From: Ehretia macrophylla | Lineage: Eukaryota > Streptophyta > Magnoliopsida > Boraginales > Ehretiaceae | DNA: 64,000 bases | Direction: 5' to 3' | Assembly (NCBI GenBank): GCA_037974665.1 | Contig: CM075765.1 | Coordinates: forward strand, 63,599,747-63,663,746 | Shown here: positions 1 through 25,052 of the stretch, piece by piece | How positions within the stretch are numbered: position 1 is the first letter of the stretch | How the letters are laid out: each line of letters begins with the position of its first letter | Position numbers and translations under genes: made by a program | The notes under the pieces: model-generated | Told to the model about the DNA's origin: nothing | Databases searched by the model: none | What the model saw: the letters and a program-made list of their open reading frames with translations, nothing else

Positions 1-2742
1 TTTTTCCATGCCTATAATGACCGTTAAAAATACCGACAGTATCCATCCCATAAAGTGCCTCAAATCCAATAACACTGCTTAATCAACTGTTTAATCTTAT
101 ATGCTTTCAATTAAACAAATTGGAGTTATCTGAAGCTGAATACTACAACTGGTCAAACGATTGTAACATGAAAGGTGAACAATGATGCCACTTTGTGCGG
201 CCACGTTTTACGAAACAACGCGTGCGCAATGATTGTATTGTTCTTTATGCTCGCGAAATTATGGTGTACTGGGTGGTGAAAATGATGGACCACCAAAGCT
301 CCATGCCACTCTCATGGAGGTTGACAAAACGATCTTTTCTTCTCTTTCCTTTTTTTTTATTTAAAAGAGATTTACAAATTAATATGACGTTATTTAAAAT
401 ATTAATTTAAAAAATTAATCTATTAAAATAAGAATTATATCACTAAACTAAATACTTAGTGGCTTTCATCTTCTTCTTTGACTCCATTATTCTTTCCTTC
501 TAAAGCGTCATTTTCTTCTTTTGGCTCCTCGAAATTGAGACCTTTTAATGATGTTTAACACTTAGAGATAAGATGATGGCATGGCAAGTTGTCGGCTACA
601 CCAGCAAAATAAATTATTCATTGAAGTAATACGTACCATTTATCTTGGAAATTTCTCATGAGATGAACAAAGACAATACAATTTAATGTGAGATCAACAA
701 AAACAATTCAACTAAATTCTTCTGTATTGATATGGGTAGGATTTCACTACGCCCTTAGCAGTACGAGTGAGCTCCGCAGTTGGATCTGAACCCATGGTAA
801 GGGCTGAGTTTCGGCATGGTTGGCTCGGTCCCGAGATGCTCGATATGAGGCAAAAAATTTGAGCACGACAATATCAATTTGGCACAAGACCAACGGAAAT
901 CAATGATGTCCCATTATCCACGATTTTACCCACCCTTGCCTCTGACACAAGGCAGAGAGGGTAGGCATGTGATCTGGAAAAACTAAAAGCGTTGTTTAGT
1001 GAGTATAAATATTCCTCATTTCCTCCTCTAAAGGTGAGCAAAGGTAATTCATTTTATACACTCATATTTATATTTTCTCTCTAAAATCATCCACCGAATC
1101 ATATTTTTATTGAGTTTGGACTTATTATTCAAGAATCGATAACTTGATTATCAGAGCCTATCTCATTGGATTGAGTCATATTCTTTTTGGCAGGTCAGTT
1201 GGAAGCAAATTTCTATCAGGGCATTCATATTCTCAGCTTATCAATTATGGATGTTTCGTTGCATGGAATTGAAATTGAAAAGGATCATACCCAAATCTGC
1301 ATTGATATTTTTATTAGTTCCATCTCCATGCTCCAGCTACTCTATATATGTTGAACATAATAAATAAATAGGCAAAACCCCTTTCTAATAATAATTTAAG
1401 TGTTTTGATGAGGTAGAAACTTAATATGATATTTGAATATAGGTACTAAAAAGTCATGGATTCAAAATTCACTACTACCTATTTAAAAACATTAAAACTG
1501 TTCAAGTTTAAGGATAAAAAAATAATTTTGTCTGATCTTGCAGAGACGTGTTGAAGAACTATTAGATGAGGTCGTCACTTAATAATATATAATACATTAC
1601 TGTTTTATCTTTTTTTATTTATTTTATAAGAACTACTTTTATCGTTTTTATTTTTTAATTCATTTGTTTTACAAGTAATGTTATGAAGAAAAACATTAAT
1701 AGTAGTGTAATAATAATAGTTCAATTTAATCAATTAATACATGTGAAATATATAGATTAAATGCATATCTATGATATTAGCATGTCTTAGTACCCTAATG
1801 AGGAACAATATTCTTCTTTTTGGTCAACAATGAGGAGCAATAATATGATCTTTAGAGTGCAAATCTTTTGCACTATCTATTATGCCATATCATTCAAATT
1901 GCATTTCCTTTTCAAGTCCATTCTCTGTGATAAATCAATGCTCATAAAGGACAACTGACGATTGAGGATCCTGGGTTGTTCACATTAGATCAAAGACATA
2001 TACACTTTGACAATTTTTTTAAAATATAGTACAATTCAGATTAGAATATTGAAATAGATCGGTAACAAAATTAGGTGGGACAAAATTAGAAACAAGATGA
2101 TATAAAAAAAAAAATTAAGTGTGACCCCAATTGAATAAGATGAGGAAAAATTATTTGAAATAAATTGAATATGTTAAAAGACGACACATGAGAACACGTG
2201 TTAGAAGATGCGAATATATCAGAGTAGTATAATATATGAAAATTAAAAAAAATATATAAAATAAGTTGGATAAGACACTTGATCAATATTTTAAAAACTA
2301 TAATGAATGACGTTATTAAATTTATATAATTAATATCATTTAATTAGATAATAGTTGGAATTAATTTGATTTGATTTTATTGTCCATGATTGAAGATCTC
2401 TAAGCTTCCATAGCTGGTGCCACCAAATCTCAAGTCTAATCAAATCGGGTTGTAAAGGACCTCCCCCTTTCCGCTACGAGTGATGGCCTACACTAAAGTG
2501 GCCGACTGGCGCACATTAATATCAGCATTCTATCTCAGCCACACGTGTGGGGTTGACACGTGGAACCCAAGAGTCAATGTACAAAGCTTAAATGTCTGCA
2601 ATGATTGGTTAGGACAGATGCTTATCTCATACAAGGCACCACCCGCACGAGTGGTTAGGTAAGTCCTCCTATTGGTTGCTTGGTTAGGCCCAAGTGGCCA
2701 AGTCTCTTCCATTTTAGGTTTTTGGTCAAGTTAAAATTCCAG
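1..2742. other. Intergenic AT-rich sequence, possible LTR remnant
   Basis: No credible coding sequence is visible. Around 950-1210 there is a TATAAATA-like box (about 1003), a pyrimidine-rich stretch and then TTATCAGAGCC, which resembles an LTR end followed by a degenerate primer-binding site. This may be a decayed LTR-retrotransposon end, but no partner LTR was found. The rest is plain AT-rich spacer. Confidence 0.35.
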
Positions 2743-2745
2743 TAA

Positions 2746-3071
2746 GGCTGTCCTTAATAGAGTCTCTAAAATAGAGATTCTACTATCGTATAATTATTAC
2801 GTAATATAGTTCACTTGGTGCAACAAAAATTCATAAAGTAGAGATTAAAATCACCAAAAGTGGGCCCGGGTCTCTAAAAAGTACAGAGTCTCTAAAAATG
2901 TTAACATTTTTGTTAACATTTTTAGAGACTTTGTACTTTTTAGAGACCCGGGCCCACTTTTGGTGATTTTAATCTCTACTTTATGAATTTTTGTTGCACC
3001 AAATGAACTATATTACGTAATAATTATACGATAGTAGAGTCTCTATTTTAGAGACTCTACTAAGGATACCC
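2746..3071. mobile_element. Tourist-like MITE, almost a complete palindrome
   Basis: The two halves are inverted copies of each other over about 160 bp per arm, with the dyad centre near 2908 in a GTTAAC/GTTAAC stretch. The ends read GGCTGTCC and, on the other strand, GGGTATCC. They are flanked by TAA at 2743-2745 and TAA at 3072-3074, the 3-bp target duplication and GG-start typical of PIF/Harbinger (Tourist) MITEs. It has no coding capacity. The arms differ at only a few positions, so the insertion or its last repair looks fairly recent. Confidence 0.85.
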
Positions 3072-3074
3072 TAA

Positions 3075-6000
3075 TTAAGATGAGTATATACAGAAGCAGC
3101 TAAGTAGCTAACTGAGCCAGGTGGACATTCATGAGACTTGAGCTTACTAATAAATGTGAGAAAAAAAAAAATCCTACTTTAATGGATTGGATATCATCCT
3201 TATTTATGATTTACTCTGGAAAAAAATTTGTCGATAAGTAATAAAACTTATACTCATTCACATTAGTTCATATATCCTATTATGTCTTGGGCCTATTGCT
3301 CTTTTAACATAAAAGGCGACTGGCCACTCGTCAAGGTATCTTAGCTGCGGGATTTGATACTCGTATCTAAATGATGTTCTATTTTATGTGCCCCCTAACC
3401 TAACATAAGATAAAAGAAGAACTCTTTCTAGGTAGATCACTTTGCGTGAGACATTGAAAAAAAGTTATTTAATTGCGCTCGTTGAAAGAGCTAGTAATGA
3501 CTTTCTTTCTTTTTTTTTCGTTCGCACCCAGGTTTGATGGATCTTGGACTTAAACTTTTGATTAATACTTTAAAGAATCACTTAGGTAGCAATTGATATA
3601 TTAGAATGGGGTTGAGAATGAATCGATATTCTCAACTATATTCTGATTTTTATGCTTAATATGAATGAATGAATGAACTTGAGAATTCTTTTCCCAAGGT
3701 AATCTTATTCCTGCGTACATGTGATTAGCCATTTCAGAGCAAACACATAGGATTAGGCCGTTCTCATGTGTTTAGGAATAAACTTATTTCTAAACTGACT
3801 AACATACCCCCATAAAAATATAATTTTTACATATAGTTTCTTTTACAATAATAATAATAATAAATAAATAAATACAAATACAAATAAAATAACAATAATA
3901 AAAATTAAATAATAATAAAACTAAAATAATAATTATTATTATCATTATTAAAATAAAATAATAAAATAAAACAAAAAATTATTATTATTATAATAAAAAA
4001 TAATAATAATAATAATAATGTTAATAATAAAAAATAACCACAACAACAACAAGAACAACAATAATAATAAAAACAAAAATAAAAATAATAATTCATTATA
4101 CTTATATTATTTACGATTATATTCATGTTTATTATTATTTTAATACCATTAGAATAAAATGACAATCCTTTCATATTATATAAGTCATTTTCAATACTAC
4201 TCTTGTATAGTGACTACCAAACATGAGTTTAAAATCAATATATACATTTCTATTTTCATTCGTAGAGCATATCAAACATGTCAATTCTATTCCCAAGTTC
4301 ATTTCATTCTTAGTTCTATTCCATTCAATTCCTTAACTCATTACGTTTCTGTCCAAATTCATTTCAGTGTACTAATCGCTACCTTAAAACGTTTTAGTTT
4401 AGACATCTATTTTGTGTCTTTTGGTCCTTCACATCTTAATAAGAGAGTTGATAAGTGTGACTAATATTTCCATCTAAAAATAGGGGTAAAGAAATACTTC
4501 AAGCAACAAAGAGTGTAAAAATACGCGGATAGTGTTTTCTCAATAAAAATGCGATTCTTAAATTAGACTTTAGTCAATTAAAGGGTTCTAATTATTGTCG
4601 AAGCTTGTTTAAATTGTTGTATGTGATATGGTTCAAATCAAGTTGTTCTGTTCCGAGCACGCTTCCGGCAAACAAAAGAATTTCGGGGGTGTTTTTTTGG
4701 TACCTTTTCCAACGATTAAGTCTATTAAAAGTATTGGAGTAAGAATTGAATACGACGAAAATATAAAGAGTAGATATTTTGATAATGAAATTAACTACCT
4801 TTCAATGACAATGACAGTTGATATTTTATTTATACTACTTTTAAGAGAGTGATACAGAATATATCATGGATCTTAAGAATCTGAAAAGATACTTACCGAA
4901 GGAAAACACCTCCAGGGTTCAATCACTCAACCTTACCCAGCCGTAACTGGTCAGGACAAAGTATAGGAGCACCCTCCCCATATCAGTACTTAAAAGGATA
5001 AAATTGTTGTCCAGGTTTTAGAAGCATCAAATAATGATTTGAAATTAACGGTTCTTATTGAACAAATAGGGTTTTGTATAGTAAACTATTAAAAAGTCTT
5101 AAAAACACTAACTGGATTCTCCTAACTTGTAAGTGTAAGATTTTTCTTCAAAACATTAATGTTAAAAAATGTCCCTTTATATGATGTGGGGCTTCACCAG
5201 CGTGTGGCGCTTACACACTTGGAACAAAACTGGCCCATAACATTTTTAAGCCAAATCCGCGAGAAGTGTAAGATGGGACCTATATTACAACTGAGTCTTT
5301 AACGTTTTTAAGAGTTTTCCGTGAACTATTTGGTAGCTTGATCTGCTGCTTAAGGATAAACCAAACACGTCACTTTCACACTTCCTTTCCATCAAAGTCT
5401 CTAACGCTTTCCATCAGTCTGAAATGCAGTTGCTTCTGCTATAACGACAAAGGCTATATATGGCAATGTCGTGAAAGTTTCAACTTACGTGATTGAAAAT
5501 GCAGTTTTATCATTTTTGCACTGCAGTCGATTTGGTGACTAAGAAACCTTCTTAAGCTAATCTGTTGGATAGTCAATATGGTATATTAGATGCATTAGAG
5601 ACTCCCCCGTATATGACCAAAAGACACTGCCCATTTGGTCGAGAGTCAATTCACACAGTACATAGGCACAAAATAAGAGCTGTCTTCTAGTGGGAGGGTC
5701 GCAGATTTTCTCCATATCACTTAATACTTTTCTACTATGACTAAAAGCCCACTAAATTTGAATTTGCGGCTAAAATAATCGGGTAATAATTTATTGAATT
5801 AAAATTTTAAATTAAAATTTATATTTCTCATCGTTAATATTATTTAATTCTTGATTGATCTGAAATGAAGGATGAAACTATCTTTTACTTTAGTAGTCAG
5901 TTGCAGCTCCCACTCACCTTAAAATATTTTTAGAAATATTTATATTTTGAACATATTTTTTTAGGTTGAAAAATCAATTTAATTCATATTGAATCTTTTT

Positions 6001-7716
6001 TTTCAATATATGAGAGTTAAATTGTCTGATTTTAGTCCTTATTGAACAAAAATTCTGACATACACGTTAAAGTATTATGCTGCACCATGAAATTTTGAAA
6101 CCTTAAAATGGATCTAATATAGTTCTACTCAGGTTGAGCTCTTCATTATGAAAATAAAAACACTAAAAAATAAAAGCATACTAAAGTATGACCACATATT
6201 CTTTTTTCTTTTTAAATTTGAATAATTTCTCAAAACATGGGTGCTTTTAAACGACCCCAGAGACTGTTAGCATAACCTGGAATTTTATAAACTAGTGTCC
6301 ACATATTGCAATCATTCTCATTTGTTCAGCAAAAGAGGAAATAGTGATTTTAAATTACATATTTTCTCTTAGTTGACCTGTACTTTCATAAACTAGGGTC
6401 CTCATCATTAGCAAAAAAAAAAAAATCTAGGGTCCTCATCGTATTTTGTGATACACTCTTTCTTACTTTTTTTTTAATTTGTTAATTGTTGACACACCTT
6501 ATTTTATATTAGTCGAAATATACTATAGAAGAAACTCCATTTTCCCCATCAGTAGGCCCCTTTTTCTAATTTTAGATGATAAAATCGATAATTTACTAAT
6601 TAAGGGGTTTGTTTGACTTAATTTTTAGATACTTAAATATTTTTTTTGAATAATTTAGAATAGAAGCTAAAACTAACCTTTAGTCTATTTTTTTAAAGAG
6701 TTTTTAGGTAAAAATTAAATCTAAAAAAATTAAAAAATTAAAAACTTCAAATCGGAGCTTTTAAAAAAAGGGCTTAGGAGACTGGTTTTTACATCATGTG
6801 GGAAGTTAAATTTTTTTTTTCTACCCTTCTAGATTTTTAAAAGTCCAACTTTACCCTCAAAATTTTAAATAAAAAATACCCTTTCATATTTTTGAACAAT
6901 CATTTTAATATGATAAGGTCAAATAGTCAACGACAACACTGTTAAAGTTCTATACTAAAATCTCGACAACTAAATAGTTAAAATTTTACAATTAAGCTAA
7001 AGCTCTTTAAGTAATTAGAAATTATAGTACCTTTTGCTTTACAAAATATTTTGACCGCAGGCCACCTGGTTACAAGTATTGGATAATATTGTAAATATTT
7101 TGTGATTAATTAATCAAATTACTTACCGATCTAAATCATACAAAGTACTCCACCTTGCTTGAAAAGGAATATTTTACTAGACTTTATTGCGATTGGAAAA
7201 GAAGCTCCATAGTTTAGTATTTTATTTTGGAAAAAGATGTCTGCAAGTATAATTTGTAAAATATTAAGTCTTTTTTTTTTTGGGTAAAAAAAACTAAGTC
7301 TGAATGCTTATAATATACTACTGATAATGCAAGATGACATGCAATCATCCTATAAAAAGCAGCTTATTAGCCAAAAACGTTTAAGTTTGTTTTTATCCAA
7401 ATAACTTGCTTAAATCATGGTTTTGATTTTTATTATCCAAAGAATAATACATCCAAAATTTGAGTGAAATAGTTTTTTATTTTTTTATTTTTTTTATTTT
7501 TTATGAAAGAGTGAAATAATCAAATAGTGACCTTCAATTCATGAATTCACCTCCAATAAACCAAAAAAAAAAAAAAAAGTATGGAAGTTCCTCTTATAAG
7601 TTAGAGAACTTCTCTAAAAAAGGAGATATCTTTTTCAGAATTTTGCTTACAACAACTTGAGCATATTCAGAAGAAGAAGTGAGAGAGTGAGAGAGAGAGA
7701 GATTTGTTCAATATCC
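3075..7716. other. Intergenic region and upstream region of DWF4
   Basis: No gene is visible. An AAT/AAAT-rich simple repeat fills about 3847-4140. The flanks of that repeat (about 3583-3630 and 4290-4370) are weakly inverted copies of each other, which may mark an old foldback element. Near the gene, TATAAAAAG at 7350-7358 and a GA-rich leader at 7670-7703 may belong to the DWF4 promoter and 5' UTR, but the transcription start cannot be fixed from sequence. Confidence 0.5.
3847..4140. repeat. AAT/AAAT-rich simple sequence
   Basis: About 290 bp consist almost entirely of TAA, AAT and AAAT units with scattered C. Open reading frames across it are low-complexity artefacts. Confidence 0.9.
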
Positions 7717-13337
<5,621 letters not shown>

Positions 13338-16300
13338 CAACAGCTTCGCTTAAAAAGATTGTAACTAATGTGAATTCTTCGTCGTTAAAAAAAAAAAAAA
13401 AAGAATGAAAGCCACAACGGGACCTCTCTCCACCTCAGCCTTTCATGTAGGATAGAGCAAGAGAACTTGTTGAAGTGCAGTACAGAATATTAGGACCACA
13501 TTCTTGTATTTCACTTGGAAAATCATATCTCCACTCTTTTGCTCTTATTTGGGTGGAGCAGTAATTATTCATTTGTATGTGATTTGATTCTTGTTTTACT
13601 ATATAATGTGTAATAACACTATAATATATTTGCTTCAGTGTCTTCCTACATTTGCGTATGGAATTTAAGATATCAGGTAACTTTAAGACCTACAAGAGCA
13701 TAAGAGCAACAAAAATCAGCTCGCGCTAACTCTTGTAATTATTTTGGTTTTTTTTTGTGTGACAAAATTGTGAATAAGATAGTTGTTACAAAAAATTTCA
13801 TGTTAAACGATAGCCTAATCAAATAGTGTCACTTATTTTAAAGAGATAAAAGATGGTGAATCAGGGTTTAAGATCACGTTCAAAGGCGTAATCGATTAAC
13901 AATATATAAAGGAAAATTTTGTACTACCCTTTGTTGGTTTCGGAGGAAGCTAGGTGAAGTAATTAAAGACATTTAGAAAATGGTTAGGGTTATTCCTTGA
14001 CTACTATTCATAAATAAGAGGAGGGTTTTGAAAAGAAGGCACGCAAGAAATTAACAATAATAATGTATCACATGTTACTATTTTGACGTGCGCCCGCTAG
14101 TGAAGCTAAGTGTGAGTTGCAACCCCAAATTTAAAAGAATAGTTTAAAAATCTATGATTTTTTTTTTATTTAAAAAAATTAATGTATTTTTAGTTAATAT
14201 TTTTAGTTAATAAATTAGTCAACATCTATTGAAATATATAGACAATAAGACAAATATATATATTTCTATGTCCCTAACTTTTTGTCTCAATCCTCCTTGT
14301 TTTTTACACCCTAACAATGAGATCTAACAACAATCAGCATATGGTGTCTCCTAGCTTCTCAAGTCTCTATGATCACCATTTGCCCAGAGGAGCAATATGT
14401 TTAGTTGCTGTCAACAGGTGAAGTGATGGCTGTGAAGTCGAATCATATAAACATAATCAGGATACAAAGTAAGGCCTCGTCTATGTATCGCAGCCTAAAA
14501 GTCAGTCTCCATTTTGCATTTTCTAACACTTGCTCACTTTGTGTCTACCAGTATGTACCATGCATATCTCTTTGATTGATTTTCAGGTCCACTATCATAA
14601 ATCTTGTGGTCCGCTCAACTAGTGGTCTTCTATATATTGAGAATCTGTTCTAAGACATGCCAAAATATCATTAAATGCCTCTCCAATTTCAGCGTTGGAT
14701 GAATTATGGAGTAAGTTGACTGATTTAAAACATGTGGTAGAATACAGTATTACGGATTCGGATTTATATATGTGGATTTAATGTAGTCTTGCCTAACGAG
14801 TTTTCTTGTCATAGAAAAAAAAAACCATGAAGTAGTTTATTTTGTTGAACAAGCAAACATTCCTTTTGCAAGCTTATGGTTGGAAAGCTAACTGGAGATT
14901 ACAAATCGAGAAATGCTAAGTATGTACCTATTTATATTATTTTTATGTGTATACCTAGTTGACATATCAACTTAACAAACTTTTTTTGATTTATCTATCT
15001 TCTTTTGACAGGCTGCATACACGTAAAATTTAATTATTAATGAATAATGAAAAAATAGTGATATATAATGACACTATGACAAGTCTCCCAATAAAAGGAA
15101 ATACGGAAGATGATCATAATTCTTCCTTTAAAAAAAAAATTCGATGTTAGTATTTTCTGAAATTAAATTCTCAAGGATTAAGATGAACGATATTCAATAC
15201 TAAACTGAAGTACACAAGCTGCAAACTTACTTCATCTCTATGTTTTTTTTGTTTTTTTTTTCTTTTTCTGTCGTGACTTCATCTCTATGTTCGCATGATA
15301 TGAATTACAAGGAGTCCCGGGTAAACTTTGTTTCTTCATTCTAGTTTATATTCGTTAAATTTACTTTCAGAGGTACATGTATATTGCTTGCTTTGGGGAA
15401 TATGTTTCATATTTTGATTGAAAGCAAAACATTCTCTAAGCCAGCTTGTGAAAAATCCTCTTGTAAAAATTGATATTTATTATCACTGGGCCTTTGATCT
15501 AGTGATAAATTTCTCATTGTAATTACAATAGGTTATGAGATAAATTCTCACACGATCAAGGCGGGTAAATAGCAATTGATAAAGCGGTAAAGCCCAGTCC
15601 ATTTGACAAAAGCCTTAACATTCCATTTGCTATCCACAAAATCTTTCACTGCTCTTATGGGCTATGAAGTGTGATCTGGGCTTCATCCATGGCCTCATCT
15701 TCAACGTGCTCGATTATAGTAATAGTCCATCCTCTGTATGGATAGGTGAATCAAACAAATTGGACCTTAGAATTACAGGAACAAACTCGGACATTGAAAC
15801 ATTGTATGATTCATGGTTTGGAGGACAGGGCCCAAACTATTAAACTTCGTTAATGTGATATCAAATTAATAAATCTTTCTCTTAATTAATTTTTTATTCT
15901 TCTTTCCAATGCCAATTAGGCATATAGGAGGTCATAAATAAATAATAAAAAAAAATTGTGAAACATAGAAACGCTCTAAACGCAATAATGAAAGGAAATT
16001 GAGTAAATCATAAAAGGAACAAGGTTTTTGAAGGGTATCAAAGTAATAATTGAATGATAAAAAGAGTGTGACGTATAATATTATTGTTATTGAAAAATCA
16101 AACTCTTTTAATTCAATCAAATTTATGGTATTATAATGTATTCATTTATTTCCCTAGTTCTTTTTTGTTTGCATTTTTCTGCTATTTCTATGTTTTGGAA
16201 TATTATCACAGGTACCACATTTTCTAAAGTCAAAACGTGGCATACCTCTAAAAATCGTATTTGCAATAATTTATAATTATGAAATCAACTCCATCATTAG

Positions 16301-17719
16301 ATAATAAATTCGTAACCCAAACCCATTCCAATCTTGACAACTTTCTTGGTTTGTTACACTATCCTGATTAAGATGCTAAGACGACATTATGGTGAGCCCA
16401 CTCGTGGGAGTTAGCAGCATGGCCATATGGCACGTGGCTAAGGTCTCCGATGAGTTCCGTCGTGGCTGTAAATCTACCAACGAGCTCATTTTCTCTTCAC
16501 CATCATTTGTGATGTCGAATGCTTGCGGATCTTCTTTTAGTTATTGACCAACATGCCACGTGGGACCTTTGAATCTTTAGGTTGACCTAATCTTTCTGGA
16601 GCGCTCCTTATGTTGCTGGTAGGCATTTTGCTCTTTCAAGTGTTCAAAGAAAAAGTTGACAAACCAAAGGCATTTGTTTTAATAATACGTTTCTCGTTTT
16701 AAATGTAACAAGTTTTGATATTAATTTTTAAAGTGTGTAATTTTTTTTAAAAATAATATAAAATAGAATTAGACCTTCATTTAAAGTGACAATTTCATTT
16801 TTCAGAAGAAGGAATTCATTATTTTATTCAGTCTTTTAAATAAGTATTAGTAGTACTTTGATGTGCATTTGTACAAACAATTTAAACTCGAAAGAAAGCA
16901 AAACAATCTGTTGAGTAGATTAATAAGTGAAAGAACTTCTTTTTACTAAATCTTAACTTTGAAATTAAATAGATATGCATGTTACTACATCTAAATTTTA
17001 AGAATACTTTTTAAAGGGACTAGTTGTTCTAGTGAGTAGATTAATAGATATGGATACAAGAAGTTATCATAAGATCGTAATTTTAAGTCATACTGTTATT
17101 ATTACTCGTCTAGTTTGGTGAATTCATAAGTTAAAGAAGTGAATTAATTTAAACTGCATGTAAATTGAGTTAAAACAATAACAAACTTGCCCTAAAAAAT
17201 ATGATCAAAACAAGACATAAATAAACGAAGTTTTATAATACTTACAAAGTGAATCTAATAAGTTGCATATCATTCAGAAAAATTTTTAATAGAGTATACA
17301 TTAATTTTGAGAGCTAATAATATGTTTATATCAATTTATCAAACGAAATAGATTATTTATCTTATCGATCAATTCAAATATTTCATCAATTGGTTAATTT
17401 GTTATGATCGCAAATGTTGGGTAGAAGACTAAATTTTAAAAATATTAACAAATTAGAATATGAAAATAAAAAGTAAAACAAAAGAATGGCATTACTGCAA
17501 TTCGCTGGCAAAACAAGGGGCATTTGTCAAGAAGTATGGGAATATAAGCAACAGCCATATGCAGCCATCTGTTTCCCAACTCTCTAATACTATTATTAAT
17601 AATATCCCCCACTTTTACCATTTTGTTCTTTCTATATTTCTCAGACTATATTATCCAACAAGTCGCAGATATATATATATATACATACATATATCTATAT
17701 ATCATCATCACATTAACCG
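13338..17719. other. Spacer between DWF4 and SDH1
   Basis: No gene is visible. A G-box bearing stretch around 16425-16570 contains CACGTG twice (GGCACGTGGC near 16430 and GCCACGTGGG near 16555), about 1.2 kb upstream of SDH1. The remainder is AT-rich with homopolymer runs. An alternating TA tract at about 17670-17700 sits just before the SDH1 start codon. Confidence 0.5.
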
Positions 17720-24019
<6,300 letters not shown>

Positions 24020-24089
24020 TTTGTTTCCCGAGAGAACGAGCTGGTGCTCAAGCAGAGGGGATTTATTTGCTTGCTATTGTTGAGGTTGC

Positions 24090-24095
24090 AATAAA
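24090..24095 (+). terminator. Probable SDH1 polyadenylation signal
   Basis: AATAAA lies 71 bp after the SDH1 stop codon, in a U-rich 3' UTR context. Plant poly(A) signals are loose, so this is a plausible candidate only. Confidence 0.4.
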
Positions 24096-24951
24096 TTATT
24101 TCAATCGCAAAATTTTGATAATAATTGATGCATTCGTCCAAGTTTATGTGATGCAACCTGAAGTGTAGCAAATCTTGATGCATAATGTAGCTTTTGTACT
24201 TGGTGAGGTTTTCTGCTTTAGATTAGATATTTATCTTCTTTAAGTGATTGATGAATGAAGAATGCTTTAGTTTAGGATCAGTATTTGCCCACACAATATT
24301 CATGATTTGAACTATACATTAAGCTTGTTTGTCCAAAAAAAGTACACATTAAGTTTGAGGTGAACGTCACGTAGAAGATGCATGGCGGCTTCATTCTCAC
24401 TTGTAGAGAATGATTTTGAAATTTGCGAGATTGAAATATTTTTTGGATTTCTTTGCAAGGTGACGAACATGCTAGATGATATTTCAATTCAGAACTTTAG
24501 GAAATGTGTGACACAATATGTTCTTAAGTTAAACAGCAAAATCACGTAATCGTGTATTTTTGTCTCGAGTCAACCTGTTGGACACCATTGATCAACTTTC
24601 TCAGTCGCTACTTGTATTATTGAAAAAAGATAGAAGAATTTGCTTTCATTGTATGATACCGTTATAATGTTTGTTTAGCCTCTCTTTTGTTAAGGTATAA
24701 ATTTGGTGTGGTTAAATTTAGAAGGTTGACTTGAATTGACCTCCTTTAGCCTGCAAAACAGAAATGGAGCTGTAGGGGAATGTCTTGCGTTAGCACTTTG
24801 AAGCTTAAGTTAGTTGAGTGTTAGAAGAAAAAAAGTGTAGATAATTTCAAGAAAAAGCAGTGCATGAGTATATTTTATACTTTTGGATGAGACAAAGTTT
24901 GACATGTTTTGTCACCTTCAGATTCTGTCGGGTGAGCTGTCATCAGGATAA

Positions 24952-25052
24952 GATTTTGGGATATCATAGGGAGGTCAAATTTTGGAATGTCATCGGGAGG
25001 TCGGATTGGAATGTTATCCGGAAGTCGGATTTGGAATGCTATCGGGAGGTGT
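24952..25052. repeat. Minisatellite, about four 26-bp units
   Basis: The units carry the core TTTGGAATGTCATCGGGAGG with substitutions and small indels between copies (starts near 24954, 24980, 25006 and 25030). Confidence 0.7.

Noticed and set aside
3905..4174. An 89-codon frame on the - strand rich in Ile, Tyr and Asn
   Set aside because: It is a translation of the AAT/AAAT simple repeat.
7657..7716. A 20-codon upstream extension of the DWF4 frame
   Set aside because: It would begin with TTG and consists of an Arg/Glu stretch from a GA repeat. The ATG at 7717 precedes the expected membrane anchor.
16420..16570. SDH1 core promoter
   Set aside because: The paired G-boxes lie over 1.1 kb from the start codon with no leader signals nearby; they are noted only as part of the spacer.
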